A stretch of 64,000 nucleotides of DNA, taken from contig JAOBSW010000893.1 of assembly GCA_026214975.1 (NCBI GenBank), positions 20,001 to 84,000 on the forward strand, read 5' to 3'. This stretch comes from Gentiana macrophylla. Its lineage: Eukaryota > Streptophyta > Magnoliopsida > Gentianales > Gentianaceae. The notes under the pieces are model-generated. The model worked only from the letters and a program-made list of their open reading frames with translations. It had not been told where the DNA came from and did not search any database. The translations under genes were made by a program, and so were the position numbers. This document shows positions 53,836 to 64,000 of this stretch, piece by piece; the first letter of the stretch is position 1, and each line of letters starts with the position of its first letter.

Positions 53836-56800
53836 TGGATTAAGCCTCAGAGCCGGATTTCGCTTCGGCTTTGAAGAAGAGTAGGAGGAGCCGAGCCAGA
53901 GCAACCGTAGATTTCTTTGAGGTACTTGGACACAATGTCCACACCTCTTTGAACTCTTTCAGGATGGTTATCATAGACCAAACTCATCCTGTGTTTATTG
54001 TAAACCTTCTTAGGAAGACTATCTATGACCAGTTAGGAAGCTGCCCTCCTGGCGTCGTCTACACCTTGAGTGTAGCCGTGGTTCAGGACTGGAATGAGCA
54101 GTATTATCAAAGCCTTAGCAAAATCTTCTAAAGCCTTGTACTCCTGCACGGCTTCAACAGCTTGAACTAGAACAATGGCTTCTAGCTCAGCTAACTTTGT
54201 TTGGAGTTCGTTTGTGGCCTACTCCCTTGCCCTCTTCTCTCAAAGAAGCTCATCCGCCACGGACTTCACTCGCCACCTTAGCCTAAAGTTGCTCCCCTGA
54301 GAGTCTTGATTTCCTTGTCCTTGGACTCCACAGATCCCTTCAACTTGCTTGCTTGACCCTCCGGCCGCCAACCTTCTTCTTCGATCGGCTATGTCCGCGA
54401 AGCTTTTCCCAATCTTGAAAAACATCATGTCCGACCAGTGGTTCCTGTACAAAATAAAAATGAACATAAGAGGTGCTACTAAGTATAGTCACACAAATGA
54501 ATAATCGACTTACGAATTCCATGGACTTGAAGCCGACATCAGACAGCTCCTTGATCGCATGCAAAGCACTTACTAGCAATAGGACTAGGTCTATCGTAGT
54601 AGAGCACTGGCGAGTCAAAGTCGAATCCCACAGAGACTTGTAAGAATGCAAATTAATCGAGATTGAATTGTCACAATAATGGTCTACGACCAACTATAAT
54701 ATAGAAAGAAGCAAAGTGGTGCCAATAAACAAACAAGATTATGCGAATTCAAACGGAGCAAACAAGAGTTTCTAATGTATTAGTCTAATTATGAGTTAAT
54801 GTTATTCCCCCCCATAACACGTATCAATCATCCCAGTTGGTAAATTATAATTCATTGTCAGCTACAGGTGCAAACTCCTAACCCTATCTACTTCCACTGT
54901 AAGGGCAACAGACAATCTATGCAATTAACCTCCTTTGTTGGTTGTATTAGTTCATACGCATTAAGTTTTAGAGTTGCCGGTTCAAGACCGAAAACCTCCC
55001 TAGGCCGCTATCGACTATGACTAGAACGAACCTAAGGATCCATCAAGACAATGTCCAAATTAACACTTCACTAATTGTCCTTCAAGCTAATTTATAACGA
55101 CATGCTAATAGTTGATCAGGCTACTAACATGTAAATTAAATCTGTCGATCAACGTAGCTGGCGCCAATTATCATAAACTAGTAATTTACTAAGTATTCAG
55201 ATCTAGCTATATAGACAGTACCAGATCTGAAGAACGCAATCACTATTTCATGATTTCTTCACCAACGAATCAGATCTACACATACATGGGGTAAAATAAA
55301 CTAACTACTACATAATTAAACTAAATAGACAATTAAAGCAAACTAGTCAAATAGAATAACAACAGATCTACATCTTGGAAAAGACAGAAATCATACCCTC
55401 GAAGATGAGTGTAGATCTCTCTCGGATCTCTTCCTAGGAGGCGAATCCGTCGACTCCGTGACTAGAACTCATAACATAAATAAAGAACTTTTATTGTATA
55501 ATAATTGTAGGTTTTGAGGTACAATGAATTCTGAGGGTGAGGCCTCTTATTTATAGCTAAATAAAACAACTTAGAAACACCTAGAACTACTCATCGTCCA
55601 AGAAAACGCATTTAAGAAGATTCTGGACTCTCGATAAGTCGGCGGTACTTCCCCATTAATCGGGGGTATTTTTGTCTTTTTCTTTATGCCGACTTAGCTT
55701 GGAAGGTTCAGGAATAATTAGAAACGGTGTTGAAGATTCGTTCTTAATCAGAAATGGTGTCTTCTGGGCCTTCTCACCCTTGAACTCCCTCGCGAAGCGC
55801 ACCATTTTTCCCCCTCTTGGTGGGCCTACTCTCTTGCGGTTTGTCAAAAATCCTAGATTCGTCCTTCTTTCCTTCCTAGGTCATATGCATCCTACGTGGC
55901 CAGATTGACTTCCTCCAGAACAGATTGAGAGGAAGACGGAACCGTTGAAGCCACTTTTAAGCCCGAAGGCTGAACATGAGGCTCCACACCTGCCCATCCT
56001 CTCGAGTCAGGCTCTGTCAGATTGGTGACCTCGGCTTCATCCTCAAGACCTGACTATCATTTCAAAGCCAAAATCAGCCACTGCACACAAAACAGAACAA
56101 CTATTAGTTAAAGAAACAAATAAGTAAGAATGTAAAACATAAAGAGAAAAAGGGAAATCCTTACAGGTAGCCCAATCCCTTTACTAGGAGGTACGTATGG
56201 ACTTGGTCCCGCATCCTCTAACCGAGCAGCATCAATTAGCTCATTGTACAGCTCATCGAACTCCACAGAATAGCCCGATCATGAATCCCATTAAGTAACT
56301 CATCACTAATCGTAGGACGGTCATATTTGAGAAGCTCTCTGCGAGTTTCACAAACTCAGCTCCGGATAGCCCTCATGCCGGATGAACAAGAATCATTCTT
56401 TCACTGTTTGTGGGATGTTTTTCCCTTGGGGATAATGAGAACGTTACTCGAATGCCCGGTTCTACGGGAGAAGTAGTACTGTCCGGGATGATCCTTCACA
56501 CTCACATGGTGGTAAAAATATCTAAACCGCCGCACCGAGAACTTGATGCCAAGCAACCTACCCTAAATGGAAAATCCTATAATGGCCATAATACCATTAG
56601 GGGCTATTTTAGAAATCCCTAGACCATAGTGGCGCAAAGACACGGCTATGAGGATGGACAAAGAGGAAGCCTTAGTCCAACCGAAAAATTCCTTATGAAC
56701 GGTGCGAATCCCTCAAGGCTCATGCGTAAAGTTATGAGGGTCGAGAAAGGAACCGGAGGGCATATCGCTCTCTATCTATTATGTATGTCTCACAAATCTC

Positions 56801-56869
56801 ATTCAAATCTTTCTAAGATAGGATAGATTGGATACTCTCAACGCCCGTGACTACCTCGGCGTCGGCCAT
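53836..56869 (-). pseudogene. Antisense gene of element C, decayed and interrupted
   Basis: The start ATG is at 56869 (MADAEVVTGVESIQSILS). Pieces parallel to element D's gene follow: KDLNEICETYIIDRERYA, then RHEGYPELS, then ESRPTKRGKMVRF (about 55800). A 1-kb insertion follows (54561-55606), then AIKELSDVGFKSMEF at a GTAAGTCG donor, acceptor TTTTGTACAG, EPLVGHDVFQDWEKL, and a coiled-coil part (TNELQTKLAELEAIVLVQ) ending with EYKALEDFAKALI near 54100. Many stops show it is dead, but exon order and splice sites can still be followed. Confidence 0.7.
54561..55606. mobile_element. Insertion resembling a solo LTR, inside the antisense gene of element C
   Basis: The coding sequence of the antisense gene is interrupted here. 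CGCAT occurs at both edges (54556-54560 and 55607-55611) as a possible target duplication. The segment holds phrases seen in non-coding LTR elements (CACTTACTAGCAATAGGACT, AGTCGAATCCCACAGAGACT). The exact ends do not read TG...CA, so the borders are tentative. Confidence 0.5.
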
Positions 56870-57280
56870 CTATGTTCTTAGGGTTTCGGTCAAAATTCAA
56901 ATAAAACCGTCATCGAATCAATCAAAAGCAGAATCGAACAGAACAAGAGTACTTGTAAGATTAAAGAAATGCTTATTTGCAGGAATCGGAGATTGGGTAA
57001 ATTGGAAGGAAGAGCAATCAATAGATGGATCTCAATCTCATCGATTTAAGGACCACACATGAGTGGAAACGATTGATATGATGGGGTTATAACCCCAACA
57101 CGCCTCGAAACCGCCCTAATTCAAACTGTGGGCAATGAATCCTCGAATCTCGGGACGATTATGACAAAGATTTTAATGACGCCCGCCACCTGGCAAGTTA
57201 TGTTTAAAAAACATCTGCGTCTGGACGACCGTGCCGAGCCACTACCTTAACAAATCTGAGCTGACCTCAAGAGATCAACT

Positions 57281-57296
57281 AGATCTGGGGGGCTTA
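57281..57296 (+). promoter_or_regulatory. Element C polypurine tract
   Basis: AGATCTGGGGGGCTTA directly precedes the 3' LTR. Element D has the related word ATCTAGGGGGCTTA at its own LTR. Confidence 0.8.
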
Positions 57297-57951
57297 TGAT
57301 GGAGGTCGGACCAACACCTCGACACGTGTCATCCCCACATTAACACAACAACAAATGCAGTCAGAGAATATCAAAATCTTAAGGCTCAAGAGCCCCGCCT
57401 TAGGGTCTAAACATCGGAACTGAATCTCTGATGGGAGGTCGGCTCTGCTAGCCTCCCCGACCTCTGCAGGTCGGCCAGAGCGTGAAAGATCTCAATAGGC
57501 TTAGCTCGGACCTTGCAGGTTGGTTTGGGTATACCTTGGACAAGATTCCCCGCATGCCTAATATAACATATAAACATGGAAATAATCCTCAGCCCAAAAG
57601 GTTCTAATCTCACCTTTAAACTGTTGTGATTATCTCCTACGATTAAGAGGATTAAACCATTTTTTTATTCATTCCTTATGGAACACGAAATCAGAGTCCA
57701 ACAATGACACGACCCATGCAGGCCTAGGGCACAAGCCCCCTCTACATAGACAATCCCTGAGGAACTACAATGACTTGATTCCTGATTTATACATAGGATA
57801 CGTAGGCAACTTGAGATACATCATCTCAGGCCCAGTCTAAACATACAATAAACACCCCCCGTTACATGTTTCTTGGTCTTAGATCTTGAACAGGTTGTCA
57901 CTAGGAAAGCAAGACCTCGGATTTAATACCCAACGATTTCCAGTATTGTCA
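57297..57951 (+). repeat. Element C 3' LTR
   Basis: It is the partner of 49728-50378, with scattered transitions. Confidence 0.9.
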
Positions 57952-57956
57952 AAAAA

Positions 57957-58190
57957 CACTTTCGAATTATGTATGAATAATAATAATTTCTTGACTCGAA
58001 TTAAATCCTAATAATTTATTGTGTGAAAATATACTCTATTTTTATTCGGTTTAGTGACTACATGTTCTTAGTTGTTACTCAATGGAAGGAATTTCCTAAG
58101 ATACATTTTTTAATTTAGTTATGTTCGGTGTTTTTATGCATCCGGCCACTTCATCGACCAATAATGCTACACATCTTTCCACTACAATGA
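57957..58190. other. Spacer between elements C and D
   Basis: The stretch is AT-rich and nothing is recognised. Confidence 0.4.
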
Positions 58191-58814
58191 TGACGCTGTT
58201 GGATATCGTCGGGTATTAAATTCGGTGGTTTTCTTCCTAATAACAATCTGCCCAAGCTTTAAGAACAACAAAAACGATAAGAGAGGGGGGTGGTTTGTGT
58301 GAGATTAAACCTGTACTTCAGAAACTGGATCTCAAGCTGCCTACGTATCCAATATGTCAATTTGAATCAAGTCTCCGTAGTTCCTTAGGGATTGTTTATG
58401 TAGAGGGGCTTGTGCCCTAGGGTTGCACGTAGCATGTCCATGTTGGACTCTAATTTCGTGTTCCCTAAGAAAGAGGTAATGATGATTTGATCCCTTTGAT
58501 TTTAGGCGATAATTATGGTTATACTTGAATGTCTGGATCAGAGTAGTTATGACTAAGGATTCTTTCCGTATTTATCTGGATTCCGCGTATACGTAGAGAG
58601 TTTGGTCCGAATGGGACTTAGGCCGACCAGTAGGGTCGGACGCGGGTAGGATCACCTTGTGAATTGATCGACGTGCAGAGGTCAGGAGAGTATCCGAGCT
58701 TGCATAGCTCGGATCCTGGAGGTTAGCCCCTCAGGATGCTCTTTCCTTATCTTCATTTATTGTTGGATCATCGTGGGGATGACACGTGGCGAGGGGCTGA
58801 TCTGACCTTCATCA
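58191..58814 (-). repeat. Element D 3' LTR
   Basis: It starts TGACGCTGTTGG on the plus strand and ends CCTTCATCA. It matches 63536-64000 for the part in view. Confidence 0.87.
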
Positions 58815-58830
58815 TAAGCCCCCTAGATCC
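58815..58830 (-). promoter_or_regulatory. Element D polypurine tract
   Basis: The minus strand reads ATCTAGGGGGCTTA up to the LTR start TGATGAAGG. Confidence 0.8.
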
Positions 58831-59234
58831 AGCTGACCTTGTAGGGTCAGCTCGAATCTGCCTAAGTGGTACCTCAGCTCGGTCATCCAGACTTGTAGCT
58901 TTCTGAGTTTAGAGTGCCAGGTGGCAAGGCTAGTTATGACGTAGTGATAAATGTCCCGAGAATTAAGGCGTCGTTGCCCATTATCTCTGATTAAGGGCGT
59001 TTCTCAAGGTGAGTGGGGGGTTATAACCCTATCATATTAATCGTTTCTTGTATCGCTTGCTATTAAATCAGAAGATTCACTCCCGGTTGCCGATTGCTAT
59101 CCCTTTTCTTTCAATCTTTTAATTGCCTTTGCAAGTAAGTTGCTTCCTTGTATTCCTTCGCAATTTAGCTTTGTAGCCTGCTTTTTATTATCTTTAGAAG
59201 CCAGTCTAACTTCGCCGGAACCCTAGACTTTGAG
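58831..59234 (+). promoter_or_regulatory. Upstream region of the antisense gene of element D
   Basis: It is alignable with the matching region of element C (56870-57280 on the minus strand): both hold GGGGTTATAACCC-like sequence and a following AT-rich stretch (ATCATATTAATCGTTTC in D). This conserved block between purine tract and ATG is the likely promoter. No classical TATA box is seen. Confidence 0.5.
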
Positions 59235-60580
59235 ATGGCCATTGCCGACAGTAGGGATGTTAAATATATTCTTAGCCAAAAGGATGTGTACGAAATTTGT
59301 GAGTTGTATGGGGTAAGCAAGGAAAGGTATGCTCCAATGCTGCCTTCTGATCCATACCTTTTTGCACCTAATCCACCAGAGGGTCTCGTTGTCCATAAGG
59401 AGTACTTTGAGGTTGGCCCTGAGGCTACCCTTCTACCCGGCTCTCTCGCCATGCTTCGATATTATAAGCTAGGGCTTTCCCGAGATAACCCCAATGGTGT
59501 CGGGGCCATTATTGGGTTTGCTATTTGGCGCCGGTTTCTTAATCTTAGATTTACCGTGAAGAGTTCAAGTATTTCTATCATCGTAGGGGTAAAGGACCAC
59601 CCCTATCGGTTTTATTTTTCTAAGATGACAGGTCGTTCTGCCGATGTTCCCATTATCCCTAAAGGTAAAGATTCCTTTAAGCGATGGAAGGAGTGCTTCT
59701 TCTTTGTCTGACATGAGGGTCATCCCTAGCTAAGCCGGTGGAATATGGAAGAGATGGACAAAGACGAACGCCTGGAGTTGGATGACAAGCTGGTAGAAAA
59801 GATCCATGGGTCTGGATACTCCATTTAGTGGCAATACTTATACGATGAGCTAATTATGGCAAAGACGGTTAGAAGATGCATGCCTCGCGCTTACAAGGAA
59901 TTTGATGAGGCTGAATGGAAGTCCTATAGGGCCCTTTTCATTGCATTTTTGTTGTTGTGCTTACACTTGTCTGTTTGACTACTAGTGTGTTCATGTTTAC
60001 AGTGGGTGACTTTGCCGATCTGCTGGCTGGTGTCAAGGATGAAGTCGTGGTTCGTCAACTTGAGCCGAGCCTTTATCATGGGAACATGGTGGATGATGAG
60101 CCTCATGTGGATACTACCATGGTGGGCACCTCCTCTTCTGTCCCTCTTCAATGACAAGCAGATCTAGATCCTCTAGATAATGTTGATCCAGAGAATACAA
60201 AGGAAGGGGATCCGCCCCTCGGGAAGAAAGGGAAATCTAGGACGGCCTCGGCCTCGCATGAAAGTAGGCCTTTGAAAAGAGGCAAATCAAAAGCTCTAGA
60301 AGGAGCTCAGGACCGATCTAGTCCTCATGAAAAACCGCTTCCGAACATGAGTGATTTGCCAATATTCTGGACGATGAGCTGATCTCGTTGGTTTTCAATC
60401 CATTGAGTTTGTAAGTGATCATCATTTTTATTTATCTCGATGCTCTGATTTTAATAGCCTGGCTGAATTTTTCTGTCCAATCGAGTAGGGAACCTTGGTT
60501 GGTCAGGAGGTTTTCCGGAGATTGGGGAAAGCCTCCACAGATTTGGCCTACCAAAAGAACGCTTTTTTGTTAATGCATTT
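59235..60580 (+). pseudogene. Antisense gene of element D: 'putative gypsy type transposon' domain
   Basis: The ATG at 59235 opens a frame of 158 codons: DVYEICELYGVSKERYAPML, EGLVVHKEYFEVGPEATLLP, VGAIIGFAIWRRFLNLRF, KDHPYRFYFSKMTGR, FKRWKECFFFV. The end matches the KRWK.RFFFV phrase common in plant transposon-associated proteins of the PF04195 type. A TGA at 59709 is followed by RHEGHP-type sequence as in C. Later exons start after TGTTTACAG (60002; GDFADLLAGVKDE) and after ATCGAGTAG (60489; TLVGQEVFRRLGK), the second with donor GTAAGTGATC at 60412. The coiled-coil part present in A and C is missing. It is better preserved than in C. Confidence 0.72.
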
Positions 60581-60820
60581 ATTTTTAAGTATTTTCCGTT
60601 TATGTTGATGGGAATTTTTGTTTATTTTTGATGGGGTATGTTGCCCCCCAGTATGCCATTTTTAACCTAGGGTTTTGGATGACATACTTGTGTTTTTGTA
60701 TGTATGTTAGGCCGAGCCCGATCTGCAGGGCTCGGATATTTATCTATCATAGGTCAGATGCCAGATCTAAGCGAGGTAGGTCTACCTGGGTTTCATTTTT
60801 AGTCTACGCGAGTGGGGCTA
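60581..60820 (+). other. Spacer after the antisense gene of element D
   Basis: No gene is visible. It leads into the tandem array and already contains words such as GCCGAGCCCGATCTGCAGGG. Confidence 0.4.
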
Positions 60821-61125
60821 GGACGAGCATGGCCAGATTTTGACTGACTTTTTGTTTTGAAGTAACGGTGAGCGGGGCCAGGTCGGACTGACTTCTCACA
60901 TGTTTGGGACGAGTAGGGCCGGATTTGACTGGCTTATCATTTTTAAGTGATGGCGAGTGGGGTCAGGTTGGACTGAAGTCTCGCGTTAGCATTTTGGACG
61001 AGCAGGGCCAGATTTGACTGACTTCTCGTTTATAAGTCATGGCGAGCGGGTTCAGGACGGACTGACTTCTCACGTTAACGCTTCGGACAAGCAGGGCGAG
61101 ATTTGACTGACTTCTCATTTTTAAG
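60821..61125. repeat. About 88-bp tandem array of element D, four copies
   Basis: Units start with GGACGAGCAGGGCCAGATTT at about 60821, 60907, 60996 and 61085. On the element's sense strand the shared core is GAGAAGTCAGTC..AAATCT.GCCCTGCTCG, the same words as in the array of element C. Confidence 0.85.
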
Positions 61126-61333
61126 TTTAGGATCTGAATTGGGGAGTTGGGTTTCTCTTGTCCTTATGGACTTATGGTCGTTCGCAATTAACAAGACAAG
61201 GTAAACAAGTATATCACCAAGATAAATAGACGAGGCACCTCTAGAGCGAAATTTATTCAACAAAGTTTCAAACACCAAGGACTAGTAAATAACCAAAGAA
61301 AGTCGGGCATAAATGAAATTGCATGAATGGAAA

Positions 61334-61837
61334 TCAGCAGGTATAAAGGACTTGCCGAGTGTTCAAGCTAAGGCTACTCCTTTGCCTTTTATTGTGGCCG
61401 ATATAGCTTTTTATGGAGACCTCCGGGTCTTCCTTGATTTCGACCGAGCCGTCTGCAGTTGGGAACCTCAGGCTGATGTGAGCCGGAGTGATCACGGCTC
61501 GAAGGTCGATTGTAGCGAGTCTTCCCAAGATGATGTTATATGCCGATGCGGCCTTGACTACGACGTAAGTTACCATGAGTGTCCTACCCTCTGGTTCCTT
61601 CCCAAATGTTGTGGCGAGCCGAACCATTCCCATAGGATGAACTGGGGGACCAGCGGATCCGAACAGTGGTGTCGAGACCGGAGTCAGCTCTGATTCTTTG
61701 AGGTTCATCGACTGAAAAGCTAAATGGTAAAGGACGTTGACGGCGCTACCTGTATCGACGCAAACCCTCTTTACTAGATTCTTGTTCACCACAGCTTCAA
61801 TGACCAAGACTTTATTATTCGTAACCAGCGGGACCAT
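61334..61837 (-). pseudogene. Element D aspartic protease
   Basis: An open frame of 167 codons carries RVCVDTGSAVNVLYHLAF, LFGSAGPPVHPMGMVRLATT and AYNIILGRLATIDLRAVITP, ending in a basic tail. The domain looks complete, but the link to gag is broken by frame changes between 61840 and 62460, so it is listed as part of a dead element. Confidence 0.85.
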
Positions 61838-62462
61838 AAGTCACCTCCCGGGCATGGGTTTGTCCTCTTCTATTTACATGCGAGCTCCCGAGTCGAGAGT
61901 TAGGGCTGATGACCTCCCCGAACGTATTGCCAGGACCGCCCACGATAGTGTTGATGGTGTTGATCGGGTGGTTTCCGATTAGTCGGTCTCTCTCCGGAGA
62001 TCAATTTCTTCTACTCAGGGGCTCACCCTGTCGGCCCGATCCTGATTGAAATTTCTTTGTGGGTAATTGCACCGACCTCATTGTTCGGCGGTATGAGATC
62101 GATCCACGACCACATCCAAATTTCCTTCGGCAATAGCTGCATCCACATCTCTTTGGAAATCCCCGTAGACGTCCAGATCATGCCCGATGACCTTATGATA
62201 CGTGTAAAATTTACTTTGGTCCTCATCTCCGGGGACTTCGATCGTGGGAGTTCATGTTAAACCTTTCCTCTCCATAACTGTGAGTACTTGTTCACGTGGC
62301 CAGTTTAATGTTGGGAAATCCCTTCGTTGCAAGGCGTGTCTTCTCTCGGACCGATCAACGGACCCGGACGCTCGGTCCCCAGTCGATTTTCTCTTACTGT
62401 CAGAAGGATACTCTTCTTTCTTATTTATATGCTTCCATTTCTCCTACTCTTGTTTCAGCTAG

Positions 62463-63477
62463 TTAGCTTTTTCTCCTTGACAATGCACGAAGGCCACCTC
62501 CATGCATTCCTTCATGACGCGGGAGCTCACGCTTTGCTCGACTTGGCATACAATCTTCCTCTCGTAGCCCTAGCACGAAATATGCAATTCGAATGTGGTC
62601 ATCTGCGTCTCGGACTTGCATCGACTCATCATTGAACCGCTTGAGGCTGCTGGTAGCTGGTCTCATCTCGCTTCTTCTTGAGGGTAAACAAATGGGTAGC
62701 ATTCTCTCCGAAATGGCTTGGCCGTAATGAAGGCGTTAAGGAACATCTTCCTAAGGTCTCGAAGTTGGAGATGGTTCGCTCGGGATTCTTTTAAACCATT
62801 CTCGAGCTTGACGTTGAGTAATACAGAGGGAAAGCCTTACACTTCATCTCATCCGGGGTGTAGTCGAGATTCATATGTGTGAGGTACTGAAACATGTGAT
62901 CTTGGAGATCCTTTGTTCCATCATAAGGCTCCAGCTTTGGTACTTTAAACCTTGCAGGTCGAGGATAGTTATCCGCCTGCTCAGAGAAAGGGGATTCAAG
63001 GGCCAATTGCGCAACTCTCTTTCCAGCTATGATGTCCGATTCGGCTCTGACCGCGTCCATTGCATGGGGAACTATTAGTTGTTTCCTCAAATTTGAAGAG
63101 GACGAGTGGTCGTCCCTCTTGGTCCGTTTATGCTTGGGAGGAGGAGGTGTTTCTTCCCATGACCCATCGTTGGGGTCATCCTCCTCCAAATTCTACTCCC
63201 GCGAGTTCTTCTCCTACAGATCTTCTTCCTGCAAACCCTGTCCTTGCAAATCTTCCTCCAGAGGATCCTTATCCTCCAGATCTTCCTCTTCTGCCAAGGC
63301 AGCGTCGAGGATGGCTTGCTTTGTTGCATCATCAAGAGCCACGAGCTGATCCACCAATGCTTGGTGGGTGGCGTTGAGGATGATTTCCTCCTGCTGTTGG
63401 TTTTGATTGTTGGTATCCGAATATGTCGCGTCCTTAATGTGGTTGTCGTAGACCGCCTGCTGTCGCGTTGTCACCAT
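62463..63477 (-). pseudogene. Element D gag
   Basis: The start MVTTRQQAVYD is at 63477. An acidic segment (EEEDLEDKDPLEEDLQ), a basic stretch (KHKRTKRDDHSSSS), and the capsid part (ARFKVPKLEPYDGTKDLQDH, FQYLTHMNLDYTPDEMKCKA) follow. After a frame change come SLKRFNDESMQV and AYFVLGLREED. Downstream pieces to about 61860 hold the remains of the knuckle region. Confidence 0.82.
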
Positions 63478-63535
63478 GTTGATTCCAGAACTTCGAACAA
63501 GATTGTCAGTGGAAGGCCCTCCTTTTAGCGTGAAT

Positions 63536-64000
63536 TGACGATGTTGGATATCATCGGGTATTAAATCCGGTGGTTTTCTTCCTAATAACAATCTGCCCAA
63601 GCTTTAAGAACAACAAAACCGATAAGAGAGGGGGGTTGGTTGTGTGAGATTTAGACTGCACTTGAGAAACTGTATCTCAAGCTGCCTACGTATCCAATAT
63701 GTCAATTGGAATCAATTCTCTGTAGTTCCTTACGGATTCTTTATATAGAGGGGCTTGTGCCCTAGAATTGCGCGTAGCTTGTCCATGTTGGACTCTAATT
63801 TCACGTTCCCTGAGAAAGAGATAATGATGATTTGATCCTCTTGATTTTAGGAGATAATTATGGTTATACCGAATGAATGGATCATAGTAGTTATGGCCAA
63901 TGATTCTTTCCGTATTTATCCGGATTCCGTGTACGTAGAGAGTTTGGTCTAGTGGGACTTAGGCCGACTGTAGGTCGGACGCAGTAGTCGACTTGTGAAT
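63536..64000 (-). repeat. Element D 5' LTR, partial
   Basis: It starts TGACGATGTTGG and matches 58191-58650 or so. On the minus strand TATATAAAG (63739-63747) is a good TATA box; the 3' LTR copy reads TACATAAAC. Confidence 0.86.

Larger units (their letters stand above)
49728..57951 (+). mobile_element. Element C: Tat-type LTR element with gag and protease only, TSD AAAAA
   Basis: LTRs at 49728-50378 and 57297-57951 both begin TGA(C/T)GGAGGTCGGACC. Flanks are AAAAA on both sides (49723-49727 and 57952-57956). The order is primer site, gag, protease, tandem array, antisense gene (holding a further insertion), purine tract, LTR. No reverse transcriptase, RNase H or integrase is present between 52530 and 57296, so it would need a helper. 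Confidence 0.88.
58191..64000 (-). mobile_element. Element D: Tat-type LTR element with gag and protease only, cut by window end
   Basis: It has the same plan as element C but the opposite orientation. On the minus strand: 5' LTR (from beyond 64000 to 63536), gag, protease, tandem array, antisense gene, purine tract, 3' LTR (58814-58191). No RT or integrase is present. LTR and gag are related to but distinct from those of C. Confidence 0.86.

Noticed and set aside
50435..63477. C and D as one large inverted duplication
   Set aside because: Their LTRs, gag sequences and array periods differ clearly; C has its own flanking duplication. They are separate insertions of related families.
1..64000. 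tRNA or rRNA genes
   Set aside because: Only tRNA-complementary primer sites were seen; no cloverleaf-forming gene or rRNA stretch was recognised.

Overview
This window is nuclear DNA of a flowering plant, very probably a eudicot. The evidence is spliced host genes with GT-AG introns, plant-type LTR retrotransposons (Tat-lineage and chromodomain-bearing Ty3/gypsy, plus Ty1/copia), Stowaway-like MITEs and a plant-type Helitron end. I cannot name the species. About 90 percent of the window is mobile-element DNA, and I can support only two host genes.

Layout. 1-12919: a decayed Tat-lineage Ty3/gypsy element (A) on the minus strand, cut by the left window edge, with two plus-strand genes (antisense to the element) and an 84-bp tandem array between pol and the 3' LTR. 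12920-15745: spacer rich in inverted repeats, then the 5' region of a host gene. 15746-19870: a ten-exon PDCD2-like gene with a LINE fragment and a MITE in its largest intron. 20637-22782: a solo LTR with perfect TSD. 22789-23702: three Stowaway-like MITEs. 24020-27774: a candidate non-autonomous Helitron carrying retroelement debris. 27994-29648: a single-exon armadillo-repeat gene. 30171-47300: a nest, in which a copia element is split by a chromodomain gypsy element (B, 30781-46825, minus), itself split inside RT by a non-coding LTR element (35083-42154) that has a partial tandem duplication. 47410-49585: a second solo LTR with TSD. 49728-57951 (C, plus) and 58191-64000 (D, minus, cut by the right edge): two related Tat-type elements that carry gag and protease but no reverse transcriptase or integrase, each with an antisense gene and a tandem array.

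How the parts work together. The host genes are unrelated to each other. The biology of interest lies in the elements. All three Tat-type elements keep an antisense gene beside the 3' LTR; in A and D this gene shows a recognisable 'putative gypsy type transposon' domain. Four different LTR families carry a block of short GC-rich palindromes inside the LTR; the palindrome sequences differ from family to family but the design is the same. This palindrome cassette is the best candidate for an undescribed functional module.

Limits. Single-base indels break both host genes at one or two points while every splice site stays intact, and LTR-LTR differences cluster in GC-rich palindromes. Some 'decay' may therefore be assembly error. 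All domain names rest on motif recognition by eye; no search was run.
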